In this document: positions 54,163 through 63,073 of the stretch, one piece after another
How the letters are laid out: every line of letters begins with the position of its first letter
Position numbering within the stretch: position 1 is the stretch's first letter
Source of the DNA: Bacteroidetes bacterium 43-16
GTDB lineage: Bacteria; Bacteroidota; Bacteroidia; Chitinophagales; Chitinophagaceae
DNA: 64,000 nt
Reading direction: 5' to 3'
Assembly: GCA_001897525.1 (NCBI GenBank)
Contig: MKTB01000002.1
Coordinates: forward strand, 70,196 to 134,195
Notes under the pieces: model-generated
What the model was told of the DNA's origin: nothing
The model's database searches: none
The model's input: the letters and a program-made list of their open reading frames with translations, nothing else
Position numbers and translations under genes: made by a program

Positions 54163-54801
54163 ATGGTCCCATTAATATTCCTGCTCATAAGTATAACTGC
54201 ATTAATCCTATGCTACCTGGGCACCGGCCAAAACAGGAAAATAATGCTCTGTTTTTTCCTTTGGCAGTGTATCATCAGCGGGTTTGCTTTATGCGATGTA
54301 TTCCTGAAACATCCTGTATCATTCGCTTTGGTCATTGCAGGTACAGTAGCGCTCACCATTTTTGCACTTAAAAGATCAGCTACTGCCCCACTAAACAGTA
54401 ATCTATTACTTGCTGTTCATGTCCTGAGAATCCCTGTAGAACTGGTCTTATACCAACTCCACCTTCAAGGTAAAATTCCAATCAGCATGACTTTTAAAGG
54501 AATCAATTTTGATATACTGATGGGCATTTCTGCGTTGATATTATTGCTATATCAATTGTTCATTAAGCAAAAGATCAACTCTAAACTTTTCTTTGCCTGG
54601 AATATTACAGGCATAGCTTTCCTATTGTTTATTGTAGTACTGGCGATATTGTCCTCACCTTTACCCATACAACAATTCGCCTTCGATCAACCCAATATTG
54701 CGGTATTGATATTTCCTTATTGCCTTTTGCCGGGCTGTGTGGTCCCTATGGTGCTGATGGCGCATATTCTATTATTAAAGCAACCAAGAAAAAGAGATTA
54801 A
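54163..54801 (+). CDS. Polytopic membrane protein, unrecognised
   Basis: The protein has 212 residues and about seven hydrophobic segments, starting at residue 3 and ending near 200, then a basic tail (KQPRKRD). No signal peptide distinct from the first helix and no motif I recognise. Convergent with the YddG-like gene. Inner-membrane protein of unknown role. Confidence 0.65.
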   Translation: MVPLIFLLISITALILCYLGTGQNRKIMLCFFLWQCIISGFALCDVFLKHPVSFALVIAGTVALTIFALKRSATAPLNSNLLLAVHVLRIPVELVLYQLHLQGKIPISMTFKGINFDILMGISALILLLYQLFIKQKINSKLFFAWNITGIAFLLFIVVLAILSSPLPIQQFAFDQPNIAVLIFPYCLLPGCVVPMVLMAHILLLKQPRKRD

Positions 54802-54862
54802 ACATTTTGTATGAATCGAAACGCAAATCCACAACTGCAATTAATGGACATCTAAATAGCTT

Positions 54863-55774
54863 TTAAACATTAGGCTTACTCACCCTGTTAACTTGCCGGG
54901 TCGACAACCAGCATAGTACCGAGCCCAGGCAGACGAGTAAAGCTCCTTTCCAGAAAGATACCTCGAGCGAGGTCGATAAGAGCAAGGCTGAGAAAGCCGA
55001 AGAAAAAACGGGAATAAAATAAGAAGCCCCGGTAAGTATAGTTACATTCCCACGGAGCATACCCACGTTCCAGGCGGCATAACCAAAACCCATCACACAT
55101 GCAGCGAGTAACAGATAAGCAATAGAGTAAAAATGAATATCCATGGGCATCTGCTCTGATCCGAAAAAGTATTGTAACCACATCACCACAGCCACTATCA
55201 TAAAGAAAAGCGTTATTCCATTAACGCCCTTTGCCATTTTGATGGTCACCACACAGTAAGCAGCCCAGATACAGGCACCCAGGAAAGCCAGGGCATAGCT
55301 GAGCGGATTAGTATAAATATGTTGCCACATTACCGGCAGATCTATACCCTCTGCACCACCCAACACAAGGCCAACGCCCAGCATAGCTATAATAATACCC
55401 GGCACTATGAGCCAATTAGCCTTCTTTGAATGAAACACAACAGTAGCGACCATCGTAAAAGATGGCCAGAGATAATTGACCATCCCTATCTCAATAGCCT
55501 GCCGGCTGTCTGTAGCATAACCGATGGACAAAGCCAGGCAAACCTCATAAGCCACCATCAATACCCCTCCCAAAATCAGGTACCGCTTAGGAAACAGTTT
55601 TAAAGACACCCAGCCCACACTCAATAACAGGAAAATACTGGCTATAGAATAAATAAGCGCTGCGCCGCCCACCGCACCAAAAGATTGGCTCACCTCACGG
55701 ATCAGCCCTACAATAGTACTCCAGAGTACAATGGCACATAGACCTGTTAATGTTGCTTTCTTTTCTGAATGCAT
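54863..55774 (-). CDS. EamA/YddG-like DMT-superfamily exporter
   Basis: The protein has 303 residues and ten membrane segments in two EamA halves. LTGLCAIVLWSTIVGLIREVSQSFGAVGGAALIYSIASI matches the start of the aromatic amino-acid exporter YddG. It would export amino acids or related metabolites. No regulator adjacent. Confidence in family is high, in substrate low. Confidence 0.85.
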   Translation of the reverse strand: MHSEKKATLTGLCAIVLWSTIVGLIREVSQSFGAVGGAALIYSIASIFLLLSVGWVSLKLFPKRYLILGGVLMVAYEVCLALSIGYATDSRQAIEIGMVNYLWPSFTMVATVVFHSKKANWLIVPGIIIAMLGVGLVLGGAEGIDLPVMWQHIYTNPLSYALAFLGACIWAAYCVVTIKMAKGVNGITLFFMIVAVVMWLQYFFGSEQMPMDIHFYSIAYLLLAACVMGFGYAAWNVGMLRGNVTILTGASYFIPVFSSAFSALLLSTSLEVSFWKGALLVCLGSVLCWLSTRQVNRVSKPNV

Positions 55775-55913
55775 GCAGCGACTTCTTGAAGAGGATAGTT
55801 TATGATAACGAAAGTAGACAAATACAGAACACTAAAAAAGAAAGTAAAAATGTGATGGTTGGTCCTGGTTCAAAAAATGCAATACCTTCAAGGGATATAG
55901 GACTGAAATGGAT

Positions 55914-55921
55914 TAAATTTG
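55914..55921 (+). promoter_or_regulatory. Candidate -7 element upstream of the lipoprotein gene
   Basis: TAAATTTG, about 70 nt before the ATG at 55992; -33 unclear. An ACAAGTCCG stretch just after it resembles part of the 98-bp repeat at 3287-3483. Confidence 0.35.
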
Positions 55922-55991
55922 CTTAAAGACTACAAGTCCGAAAAACCTTAAATAATAGAACTTACTTATACTTAGCCCCTCTTCTTATGCT

Positions 55992-56522
55992 ATGAAACAT
56001 ATTCTCCTGCTATTCCTTTTTATATATACATTTTCCTGTACAGGCAATAGTAATACATCCGGTAAAATACCGGGAAGTACCGCCAATATTATTCCGGAAG
56101 CCTTTAGCACTTTCGAACATATGCTCAGCAGGCTAGATACCTATTCAAGAGACTCCTTTGATGTGCCTGACTTTTCTGCTGAAGGCGGTGAAATGATCGT
56201 ATATCATGTGAATTCGGGAAATCGCATCATTCAAATTGTGCTTTACGGAGAAACCGGTAAAATCCGATACAGGTACTTAACCGATCAACATTTTCATCAC
56301 AAACTTACCGAAATAACGCAATATCACTATGACCGGCCTTTTTATGAAGAAGAGATGAAGATGGATTCCACGGCACATTACCTAAGCTACTTTCCTGCAA
56401 CAAAGCTATTTGATAGTAAGAAAACAGAAATAAAAGAGGATAAAACAATAAAGCAATTAACAGAAAACGCTGAAACCCTTTTAAAAGACATACTGGTCCA
56501 GATAGACTTTTATAAACAGTAA
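55992..56522 (+). CDS. Small lipoprotein, unrecognised
   Basis: The protein has 176 residues. The signal MKHILLLFLFIYTFSC ends in a lipobox-like TFSC, so Cys16 is probably the lipidated residue. The mature part is polar, with alternating beta-like segments (GGEMIVYHVNSGNRIIQIVLYG). No domain recognised. An envelope lipoprotein of unknown role. Confidence 0.7.
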   Translation: MKHILLLFLFIYTFSCTGNSNTSGKIPGSTANIIPEAFSTFEHMLSRLDTYSRDSFDVPDFSAEGGEMIVYHVNSGNRIIQIVLYGETGKIRYRYLTDQHFHHKLTEITQYHYDRPFYEEEMKMDSTAHYLSYFPATKLFDSKKTEIKEDKTIKQLTENAETLLKDILVQIDFYKQ

Positions 56523-56662
56523 TCTATCTAATAATTATTATTGGCAGAATAGCTCAAAATAACAAGAACTGACTACCACACCATATTATGAAAAATAAAC
56601 TTTATTTTGTACGACAATAAGCACAATTGCCTGCAACAAAACTTTCAATAAAAACTAAACCG

Positions 56663-57259
56663 ATGAAATCAAAAGATCTTTTTCTAACACAGAGCTATGA
56701 TAAGCTGATGAATGCTATCCACGCTATCCCGGATGAAGTGGCGACAGATATCTATGCTTTATCCTTCTTCTATTATGCAGAAGAAGACGATCCGCGCTTC
56801 CCTTCCATTGAAGTGAGCTACAATACGACCGAACAATATAAAAAAGAAACGGCAAAGGCCTCAGATGAAACAGAAGCACAATGGAACTATGCATTCTGGC
56901 TACAGGAAGCGATCGAAAAAATAGGAGGCGCAGCAGATAAATCACTCCAACAATGGTTTAAAGAAACGCCCTACTATTATTCTGAAGCAGAAAACGAAGC
57001 AGCAGAAGAAGACGATGAATTATTCGATAAACTCTTAGAGCAGGGAGGCAATTTCGAAACAGAATTTACAGAAAGCATCATCAGCCTGGCCCGCAAACTA
57101 TTTAAAGAAAATATAATCGAAAAGAAGTTTGGAAAAGATATTCCCATTATCATCCATGAACTCGAGTACTATGATCAACCCGTCGCCTGGACACAAAAAG
57201 CCAATAAACCCGGCCTCATAGAACCTTTTATAGCCGCCTATGAGAGCGGTAAACTATAG
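56663..57259 (+). CDS. Cytosolic acidic protein, unrecognised
   Basis: About 198 residues from the ATG at 56663 (MKSKDLFLTQSYDKLMNA); a TTG 12 codons earlier is less likely. Strongly acidic (EEDDPRFPSIEVSYNTTEQYKKET and EAAEEDDELFDKLLEQGG), no signal peptide or membrane segment. The size and composition are reminiscent of immunity-type proteins (DUF4303-like), but I cannot confirm it. It lies 94 nt before a small membrane protein gene with which it might be paired. Confidence 0.6.
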   Translation: MKSKDLFLTQSYDKLMNAIHAIPDEVATDIYALSFFYYAEEDDPRFPSIEVSYNTTEQYKKETAKASDETEAQWNYAFWLQEAIEKIGGAADKSLQQWFKETPYYYSEAENEAAEEDDELFDKLLEQGGNFETEFTESIISLARKLFKENIIEKKFGKDIPIIIHELEYYDQPVAWTQKANKPGLIEPFIAAYESGKL

Positions 57260-57353
57260 CTTACCTTTGAGTACAATGCTGCATTTAGAGCATTCTATGC
57301 TTAGCTAAAATTGAAAAACAATAAATCAAACAAATCATAAAACCGATAAAAAC

Positions 57354-57791
57354 GTGGAAGAAAATGTAATCTCGGCAGCACCTGCCTTTAAACTCTACAA
57401 AGATAGATCAATAAGCATGGCCACCTTCCTGGGAGGTCCCCTGGTAGCAGGCTATTTAACCGCTGACAATTTTAAAAAACTAGGACAATCCCGAAAAGCC
57501 GGAATCACCTGGCTCATCAGCATTACGTTTACCTTGCTGATGATAGCGATCATATTCCTGATCCCGGAATTGGAAAATATCCCCAATTATGTTATCCCCT
57601 TATTTTATACCGCAGTCACACAGACCGTAGTGCAAAAGCTTCAGGGCCCGGCCATAGAAGCACATATAGATGCAGGCGGGCAAACCTACTCTTCCTGGAG
57701 GGCAGCAGGTATCGGTCTCCTGGGATTGCTCATTTTAACGCTCCTCATCATCCTGATCGTGCTTTTACTAGACGAATCGGCCTTCCAGTAG
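57354..57791 (+). CDS. Small four-helix membrane protein
   Basis: 145 residues from a GTG start. Two or three hydrophobic helices (GITWLISITFTLLMIAIIFLIP, VIPLFYTAVTQTVVQ, AAGIGLLGLLILTLLIILIVLLL) with a polar N-terminus rich in Ala/Pro. No recognised family. Unit with the neighbours is uncertain. Confidence 0.65.
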   Translation: MEENVISAAPAFKLYKDRSISMATFLGGPLVAGYLTADNFKKLGQSRKAGITWLISITFTLLMIAIIFLIPELENIPNYVIPLFYTAVTQTVVQKLQGPAIEAHIDAGGQTYSSWRAAGIGLLGLLILTLLIILIVLLLDESAFQ

Positions 57792-57858
57792 GCAGCAAAA
57801 TTCAAATCCCATAAATTAGTATAAACAGGCAGCAACAAGCGCATTTTCAATTTAAACA

Positions 57859-59493
57859 ATGGACCTTATTTCACTCAGCATCGGGCTTCTCTCAGGAGCC
57901 CTTATTACTTATTTAATCCTCCATATCCTTCATAAGACAAAACACGTCTCCAAAGCAGATTTTGAGCAATTAAGCAAGACCTACAATGACACCAATACGC
58001 AATTAAAAATTTCGGAAGACCGGCTTAGTGCACAACAAATGGCCTGCACCGCACAGAACCTGAAGCTTGAAGACCTGCAACAAACCATGACAGGCCTGCA
58101 TAACAAATGCTCCAGCCTGGAAACAATGGTGAACAATAAATCTGAAAAGATCACGGAACTCAACAACACATTATCTGAGCAAACAAAAGCCAATACAGCA
58201 CTGCGCAATGAGCATGATATACTCCGGCAAAAGACCGCAGAAATTACGGCCAACTACAGCTCCGTAAGCAATAGCTTAAATACGCTGCAAGACCGCCACC
58301 AGCAACTGGAGGCGCAACTCAACCTCCTAAACACGCACAACAGTAAACTACAGGCAGACAACAGCGAATTAAAGGCCAATAATACCGGGCTACAGGACAA
58401 GCTTGCCACACAAAAGTCTGAAATAATTGAGCTCCAAAAAACAGCACACCTGCAATTTGAAAAAATAGCCCAACAGATATTTGAAGACAAATCAGGAAAA
58501 TTTACAGCAAGTAATAAAGAGAACATAGAGGCCCTGCTCAAACCGCTCGGCGAAAACATTGATCAGTTTAAAAAGAAAGTAGAAGAGACCTACGATAAAG
58601 AATCCAGGCAAAGATTCTCTTTAGAAGAAAAAGTGAAGGAACTGGTAGAACAGACCAATAAAGTCAGCAGCGAAGCCAATAACCTGGCTACTGCATTAAA
58701 AGGCCAATCCAAGAAACAAGGGAATTGGGGCGAGGTCATTCTAGAAAGTATCCTGCAGCAATCAGGACTGGTGAAAGACCGGGAATATTTCCTGCAGCAA
58801 ACGATAAAAGACGAAAACGGCAGAAGCCTGCGGCCCGATGTATTGGTGAAACTTCCCGATGAAAGGATCATCATTATTGATTCTAAAGTATCCCTGGTCG
58901 CCTATGACCGCTTCTCTGCCGCAGACTACCCGGAGCAGCAAGCCATACACGCAACAGAACACCTTAAATCGCTCTATACACATATCGATGAACTAAGCGA
59001 AAAGAAATACGACAACCTGGATGCCTCCCTGGACTTCACCATGATGTTTGTGCCTATAGAACCTGCTTACCTGGTGGCCATACAGGCCGACCAGGAGCTC
59101 TGGGCTTATGCCTATGGCAAAAGGATACTCCTCGTAAGTCCGACCAACCTGATTGCCTGCTTAAAACTGATGGCCGACTTATGGAAAAGAGAAATGCAAA
59201 GTAAAAACGCGATGGAGATCGTGAAGCGCGGAGAACTGCTCTATGAAAAGTTTGTTACATTCGTCAGCACTCTCGAGGACCTTGGCCGCCACCTCAACAA
59301 AACGCAGCAATCCTATACCGCCGCCATTGGCCAGTTAAACACCGGTAGCGGGCATCTCATAGGTCAAGCGATGAAACTAAAAAACCTGGGCTTAAAGTCC
59401 AATAAGAAAATACCGGCAGCACTGCTACCTGCAGGCCTTGAAAACGAAACGGACCCGGCAACCGGAAACGATGAAATAACAAGCGAAGATTGA
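57859..59493 (+). CDS. rmuC: DNA recombination protein RmuC
   Basis: The protein has 544 residues. An N-terminal membrane helix (ISLSIGLLSGALITYLILHIL) is followed by a long coiled coil (about 35-215) and a C-terminal RmuC nuclease-like domain (about 280-500: KGQSKKQGNWGEVILESILQQSGL, RPDVLVKLPDERIIIIDSKVSLVAY). RmuC proteins are linked to restricting recombination at repeats and, in some strains, to defence against mobile DNA. No other gene overlaps it convincingly. Confidence 0.94.
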   Translation: MDLISLSIGLLSGALITYLILHILHKTKHVSKADFEQLSKTYNDTNTQLKISEDRLSAQQMACTAQNLKLEDLQQTMTGLHNKCSSLETMVNNKSEKITELNNTLSEQTKANTALRNEHDILRQKTAEITANYSSVSNSLNTLQDRHQQLEAQLNLLNTHNSKLQADNSELKANNTGLQDKLATQKSEIIELQKTAHLQFEKIAQQIFEDKSGKFTASNKENIEALLKPLGENIDQFKKKVEETYDKESRQRFSLEEKVKELVEQTNKVSSEANNLATALKGQSKKQGNWGEVILESILQQSGLVKDREYFLQQTIKDENGRSLRPDVLVKLPDERIIIIDSKVSLVAYDRFSAADYPEQQAIHATEHLKSLYTHIDELSEKKYDNLDASLDFTMMFVPIEPAYLVAIQADQELWAYAYGKRILLVSPTNLIACLKLMADLWKREMQSKNAMEIVKRGELLYEKFVTFVSTLEDLGRHLNKTQQSYTAAIGQLNTGSGHLIGQAMKLKNLGLKSNKKIPAALLPAGLENETDPATGNDEITSED

Positions 59494-59755
59494 TCAACAC
59501 TAATGCCTCAATTGTGACAAAATTTAAATACAACACAAGGCCCGCTTTTACCCAATTATCAGTAATATCTATAATTATCAATTGTGCCTATAAATTATCA
59601 GGCATCCTTATAAATTACAGGATTTCCCTTATTGTTCTGTCAGGACAAATAGCAGAACTTTGCACAGAGCGATTACAGGAAAATAATAAGAAGCGGATTG
59701 GGGGTATCGTGTTTAATTAATTAGTCAGCAAAAAGCATTTCAATACTGTTGTTCA

Positions 59756-60454
59756 ATGAAAAATTTTACGATCAAAATATTCTTATTCACTTTATTACTG
59801 CACAGTATTTCTTTCAATAACTATGCACAGCAATTAGAGTACAGGGGCGTTGATTATTACCTGGACACCCTGCTGCATCTCGAAACAGAAGCATTGAAAA
59901 AAGAAGGTTTACTGGATAGCAGCGGCTTGAGAATCGCTAAACAATACCGCGTACCCGGTAAAGAATTCTTTACCCCGGAAGCATACCTTAAATATGAAGC
60001 CATAAGAACCGAAGTCAGGCTCTCTTTCTTCAAAGACTTTATGTACCAGCAGCATATTATATACGACAACGAAGCCTATGTGTTATATTTTTCAATGGAT
60101 GAAAATGAAGAAGCAGAATGGCAGATCATAAAATTTGATGCAAACGCCTGGAAACAACAGGAGAAAATTGATAAAAGATTACTGGCTTATTGCAATATCG
60201 CAGCCAACAAAGAGTGCAACTTCCAGCCCATAGCCTCTAATTACGGATCCGGAACGAGAAACGTCGAAAATGTAAAGATGTTTGTAAAAAATGATTTTTT
60301 AGTATTGGAGCGCGACGGATTGTACCAAAGCCTGTTTGACCTCAGGCATCAAAAATTAATGTTCAGGGCAGAAAACCCGGGTTATACATCTAATGAAGAG
60401 AGTGGGAACAATGAGCACCTACACCAAAAAATAGATAAGTTTATCAACAAATAG
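59756..60454 (+). CDS. Secreted protein, unrecognised
   Basis: The protein has 232 residues. A signal peptide (MKNFTIKIFLFTLLLHS... to NNYAQQ) precedes a polar protein with FTPEAYLKYEAIRTEVRLSFFKDF and a beta-rich C-terminus. No domain recognised. Followed by a strong terminator, so it ends a unit. Confidence 0.65.
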   Translation: MKNFTIKIFLFTLLLHSISFNNYAQQLEYRGVDYYLDTLLHLETEALKKEGLLDSSGLRIAKQYRVPGKEFFTPEAYLKYEAIRTEVRLSFFKDFMYQQHIIYDNEAYVLYFSMDENEEAEWQIIKFDANAWKQQEKIDKRLLAYCNIAANKECNFQPIASNYGSGTRNVENVKMFVKNDFLVLERDGLYQSLFDLRHQKLMFRAENPGYTSNEESGNNEHLHQKIDKFINK

Positions 60455-60470
60455 TGGCAGGATCAGGATG

Positions 60471-60516
60471 AAAAAAGCGAAAGAAAACCCTCACCGGGTT
60501 TTCTTTCGCTTTTTTA
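60471..60516 (+). terminator. Strong rho-independent terminator
   Basis: GCGAAAGAAAACCC and GGGTTTTCTTTCGC form a 14-bp stem with a TCACC loop, flanked by A6 before and T6 after, so it would work on both strands. Confidence 0.9.
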
Positions 60517-60570
60517 TACCCCCTCTCTCTTCCCGGTAAAAATTTACAATCCTTCTTATTTAAAGCCACA

Positions 60571-60612
60571 AATAGGTATAAATACCTATTAAATAGGTGG
60601 TACTTCCCTATT
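60571..60612. promoter_or_regulatory. Array of alternating inverted half-sites (candidate operator)
   Basis: AATAGGTATAAATACCTATT (60571-60590) is a perfect dyad with a two-base centre. Its right arm pairs again with the next AATAGGT (60592-60598), and that with CCCTATT (60606-60612). The last half-site overlaps the likely TTG -33 (60611-60613) of the gene that starts at 60663. The arrangement is typical of a regulator-binding array. Confidence 0.6.
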
Positions 60613-60641
60613 GCATGAATATATACTGTTGCTGAGCTTTG
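60611..60641 (+). promoter_or_regulatory. Candidate promoter of the 60663 gene
   Basis: TTG (60611-60613), 20 nt, then GAGCTTTG (60634-60641), one mismatch from TAnnTTTG at the first position. It lies 21 nt before the ATG at 60663 and overlaps the inverted-repeat array. Confidence 0.4.
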
Positions 60642-60662
60642 TACTTACAAAAAACAGGAATT

Positions 60663-61124
60663 ATGAAACACATCACCTTAAAGTTAATGCTCTTGTTCAG
60701 CCTGCTTTCCTGGACACTCAGCGCCGGTGCACAAGATGCCCAAAAGTTCAGTAAACAATTTGAAACATTAGCCACAGCGTCCATGGAAGAAGTGGTAGGC
60801 ACACTTAAAACCAAAGAAGATTATGTATATGATGCCGTCTATCACAGTAAAATATTCCTGGATGAATTTGAAACCTGTATTGGCATAAGAGGAGGTATAG
60901 GATTTTTATTTGCGACCTACAAAGCCAAAGCCACCAGCCAAGATTTCGATCGCATACTCAAGCAATTAAAAAGTCTGCCCTATGATTTTGAAATTAAAAA
61001 CGACAATAAATTGTATGAGAAAGAAGTGCTGATCAAATCGAAACCAAACGGGCAGAGAATAGCAGAAATGACATTAGATAATTTTGGCAGCATCAATATT
61101 GACTTTGCTTCTAAAATGTACTAG
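60663..61124 (+). CDS. Small secreted protein, unrecognised
   Basis: 153 residues from the ATG at 60663; a TTG eight codons earlier lies in the promoter region. A signal peptide ends near SAGAQ. The mature part is basic/helical (FSKQFETLATASMEEVVGTLKTKEDYVYDAVYHSKIF) with no recognised domain. The gene lies behind the inverted-repeat array and upstream of an orphan LuxR regulator on the same strand, 285 bp away. Confidence 0.65.
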   Translation: MKHITLKLMLLFSLLSWTLSAGAQDAQKFSKQFETLATASMEEVVGTLKTKEDYVYDAVYHSKIFLDEFETCIGIRGGIGFLFATYKAKATSQDFDRILKQLKSLPYDFEIKNDNKLYEKEVLIKSKPNGQRIAEMTLDNFGSINIDFASKMY

Positions 61125-61409
61125 AGCTACGGTTTTTAGGGGCGATCAACGATGTGCAACTTTCTACCATTCACCTGCATGAATTAATGACATAAATCCG
61201 GCAACATAAAACAGGTGAAAAATTATGTGTAAATTTCCAGTATGATTTATGCATTATGACATTCAGCTTAACCGCTTTGAGTCAGGTATCAGCAGTTTGC
61301 AGTAAAGCACTTAAAGGACCAAATACAGGAAACTTAGTACCAGATAGGTTATAGGCCCGGCAAAATATCAAAGCAAGTGTACATTTAACAGAACCCATTT
61401 TACCTGATC

Positions 61410-62060
61410 ATGGAACAAGAAAAAATTAAGCTCCTCATTACAGACGATCACCAGATGATGGTCGATGGCATTAAAAACCTGCTTGAAAAAGAAGACCTGT
61501 ATACCGTTGTAGCAGAAGCTAATAACGGGCAGGTTGCTTATGAGATGATAGAAGCTACACCGGAACAGTTCGATATCTTAGTGACCGATATCAGTATGCC
61601 CTTATTGACCGGGACCGAACTCTGCAAAATGGTCAAGAGCAAATTCCCGCATATACAAGTGCTCATCTTGTCCATGTACAACAATCCCACAGCTGTGAAA
61701 GAAGCCATAATCGCAGAAGCAGACGGATACATCCTCAAAAATGCAGGAAAAGCGGAGCTTCTGAAAGCCTTACACCGCATCAGCGATGGGGGTACTTATT
61801 TTGCAGAGGACATCGTACCGGTGATCTATAGCCAATACAACAAGCAAAAAATACAGGACCGGCAATTAAAAGAACTGAGCCAAAGAGAAAAAGAAGTATT
61901 GAACCTCATTGTAAAAGAATACACCAGCGAAGAAATTGCAAAAACACTCTTTATCAGCAAAAAAACAGTAGACAACCACCGCCAGCATCTACTTGAAAAA
62001 ACAGGCTGCAAAAGCACCGTAGGATTGGTCAAATTTGCCGTCAAACTGGGTATCGAATAA
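61410..62060 (+). CDS. NarL/LuxR-family response regulator
   Basis: The protein has 216 residues. Receiver domain: TDDH, phospho-acceptor D60 (ILVTDISMP), K in ILKNAG. HTH LuxR domain (about 148-210): LSQREKEVLNLIVKEYTSEEIAKTLFISKKTVDNHRQHLLEK. No histidine kinase lies beside it, so it is an orphan in this window. By family it would bind a short inverted site, and the TACCTAT/ATAGGTA arrays at 60571-60612 fit such a site in general form. Confidence 0.93.
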   Translation: MEQEKIKLLITDDHQMMVDGIKNLLEKEDLYTVVAEANNGQVAYEMIEATPEQFDILVTDISMPLLTGTELCKMVKSKFPHIQVLILSMYNNPTAVKEAIIAEADGYILKNAGKAELLKALHRISDGGTYFAEDIVPVIYSQYNKQKIQDRQLKELSQREKEVLNLIVKEYTSEEIAKTLFISKKTVDNHRQHLLEKTGCKSTVGLVKFAVKLGIE

Positions 62061-62212
62061 GATCCGTCAAGGCCCGGTTTACCAGGCATACACACAATTT
62101 TCACACTGCAAACAAAAACAGCCTGATCTTTTTGCTTAATTTAGTGCTCCTGAATAAACCCGGGAATGAATGACATTCAAAAATAAACCGGAGCTAAAAG
62201 ACAGATGATACC

Positions 62213-62977
62213 ATGTCCATAACCACACAAGCAGAATTAAGCGGTATGCAGGAAGCCGGCAAAGCCGTTGCCCATACCTTAAGAGCAATGATCAACTATG
62301 CGCAACCGGGCATGAGCACCCTCGAACTGGATGAGTTTGGGGCAAAATGCTTAGCAGGTTTCGGTGCCCGTTCTGCACCTTACCTGACCTATAAATTCCC
62401 GGGATGGACCTGCATCAGCGTAGGCAAAGAGTTCTGCCACGGCATCCCTTCCGGCAAAAGAATATTACAGGAAGGCGACCTGATCAATATTGACGTTTCC
62501 GCAGAGCTGAATGGCTTCTGGGCAGACAATGGAGCTTCATTTATTCTAGGAGAAGATATACACCGGCATCAGCAATTAGTCAATGCTTCAAAAGAGATCT
62601 TAAGAAAAGCCATCAGCGAGATCAAAGGCGGTGTCAAGATCGCGGATATCGGTCACCTGATGGAAACAGCCGCCAAAAAGAGTGGCTACAGAGTCATTAA
62701 AAACCTGGGTGGTCATGGTATTGGCAGAAGCCTGCACGAGCAGCCAGAAGAATTATTGAATTATAAAAACCGCTTCGATAACAGGAGATTCAGGAAAGAT
62801 TCAGTGGTTGCCATCGAAACTTTTATCGCTACAGATTCCAGCCTTGCCGTAGAACTGAGAGACGGATGGACCATGGTAGGTAACCGGGGCGGCTATATGG
62901 CCCAGCATGAGCATACCATTGTGATCACAGACGGTGCGCCCATCATCCTTACCGCAGACAATGAGATATTCAATTAG
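62213..62977 (+). CDS. map: Type I methionine aminopeptidase
   Basis: The protein has 254 residues. The metal ligands are in place: IDVSAELNGFWADNGASF (two Asp), GGHGIGRSLHEQPE (His), AIETFI (Glu) and QHEHTIVIT (Glu). It removes the initiator methionine from new proteins in the cytosol. The family has no extra N-terminal zinc finger here. A terminator follows. Confidence 0.95.
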   Translation: MSITTQAELSGMQEAGKAVAHTLRAMINYAQPGMSTLELDEFGAKCLAGFGARSAPYLTYKFPGWTCISVGKEFCHGIPSGKRILQEGDLINIDVSAELNGFWADNGASFILGEDIHRHQQLVNASKEILRKAISEIKGGVKIADIGHLMETAAKKSGYRVIKNLGGHGIGRSLHEQPEELLNYKNRFDNRRFRKDSVVAIETFIATDSSLAVELRDGWTMVGNRGGYMAQHEHTIVITDGAPIILTADNEIFN

Positions 62978-63020
62978 CCCATTGCTTCAAAACAATTCAG
63001 AGATATAGCATACATACAAA

Positions 63021-63046
63021 ATAAGGGAGCATAGGAGCTCCCTTAT
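63021..63046 (+). terminator. Terminator of map
   Basis: ATAAGGGAGC (63021-63030) and GCTCCCTTAT (63037-63046) pair perfectly; the tract after is T-rich (CTATTC). Confidence 0.65.
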
Positions 63047-63073
63047 CTATTCTATATACATACCACATTCCTC

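Noticed and set aside
59490-59720. 76-residue frame after rmuC
   Set aside because: Starts with TTG inside the rmuC end, has no family pattern or leader, and looks like chance.
60571-60612. Possible CRISPR repeat
   Set aside because: Half-sites alternate in orientation and are not separated by unique spacers; no Cas genes are present.
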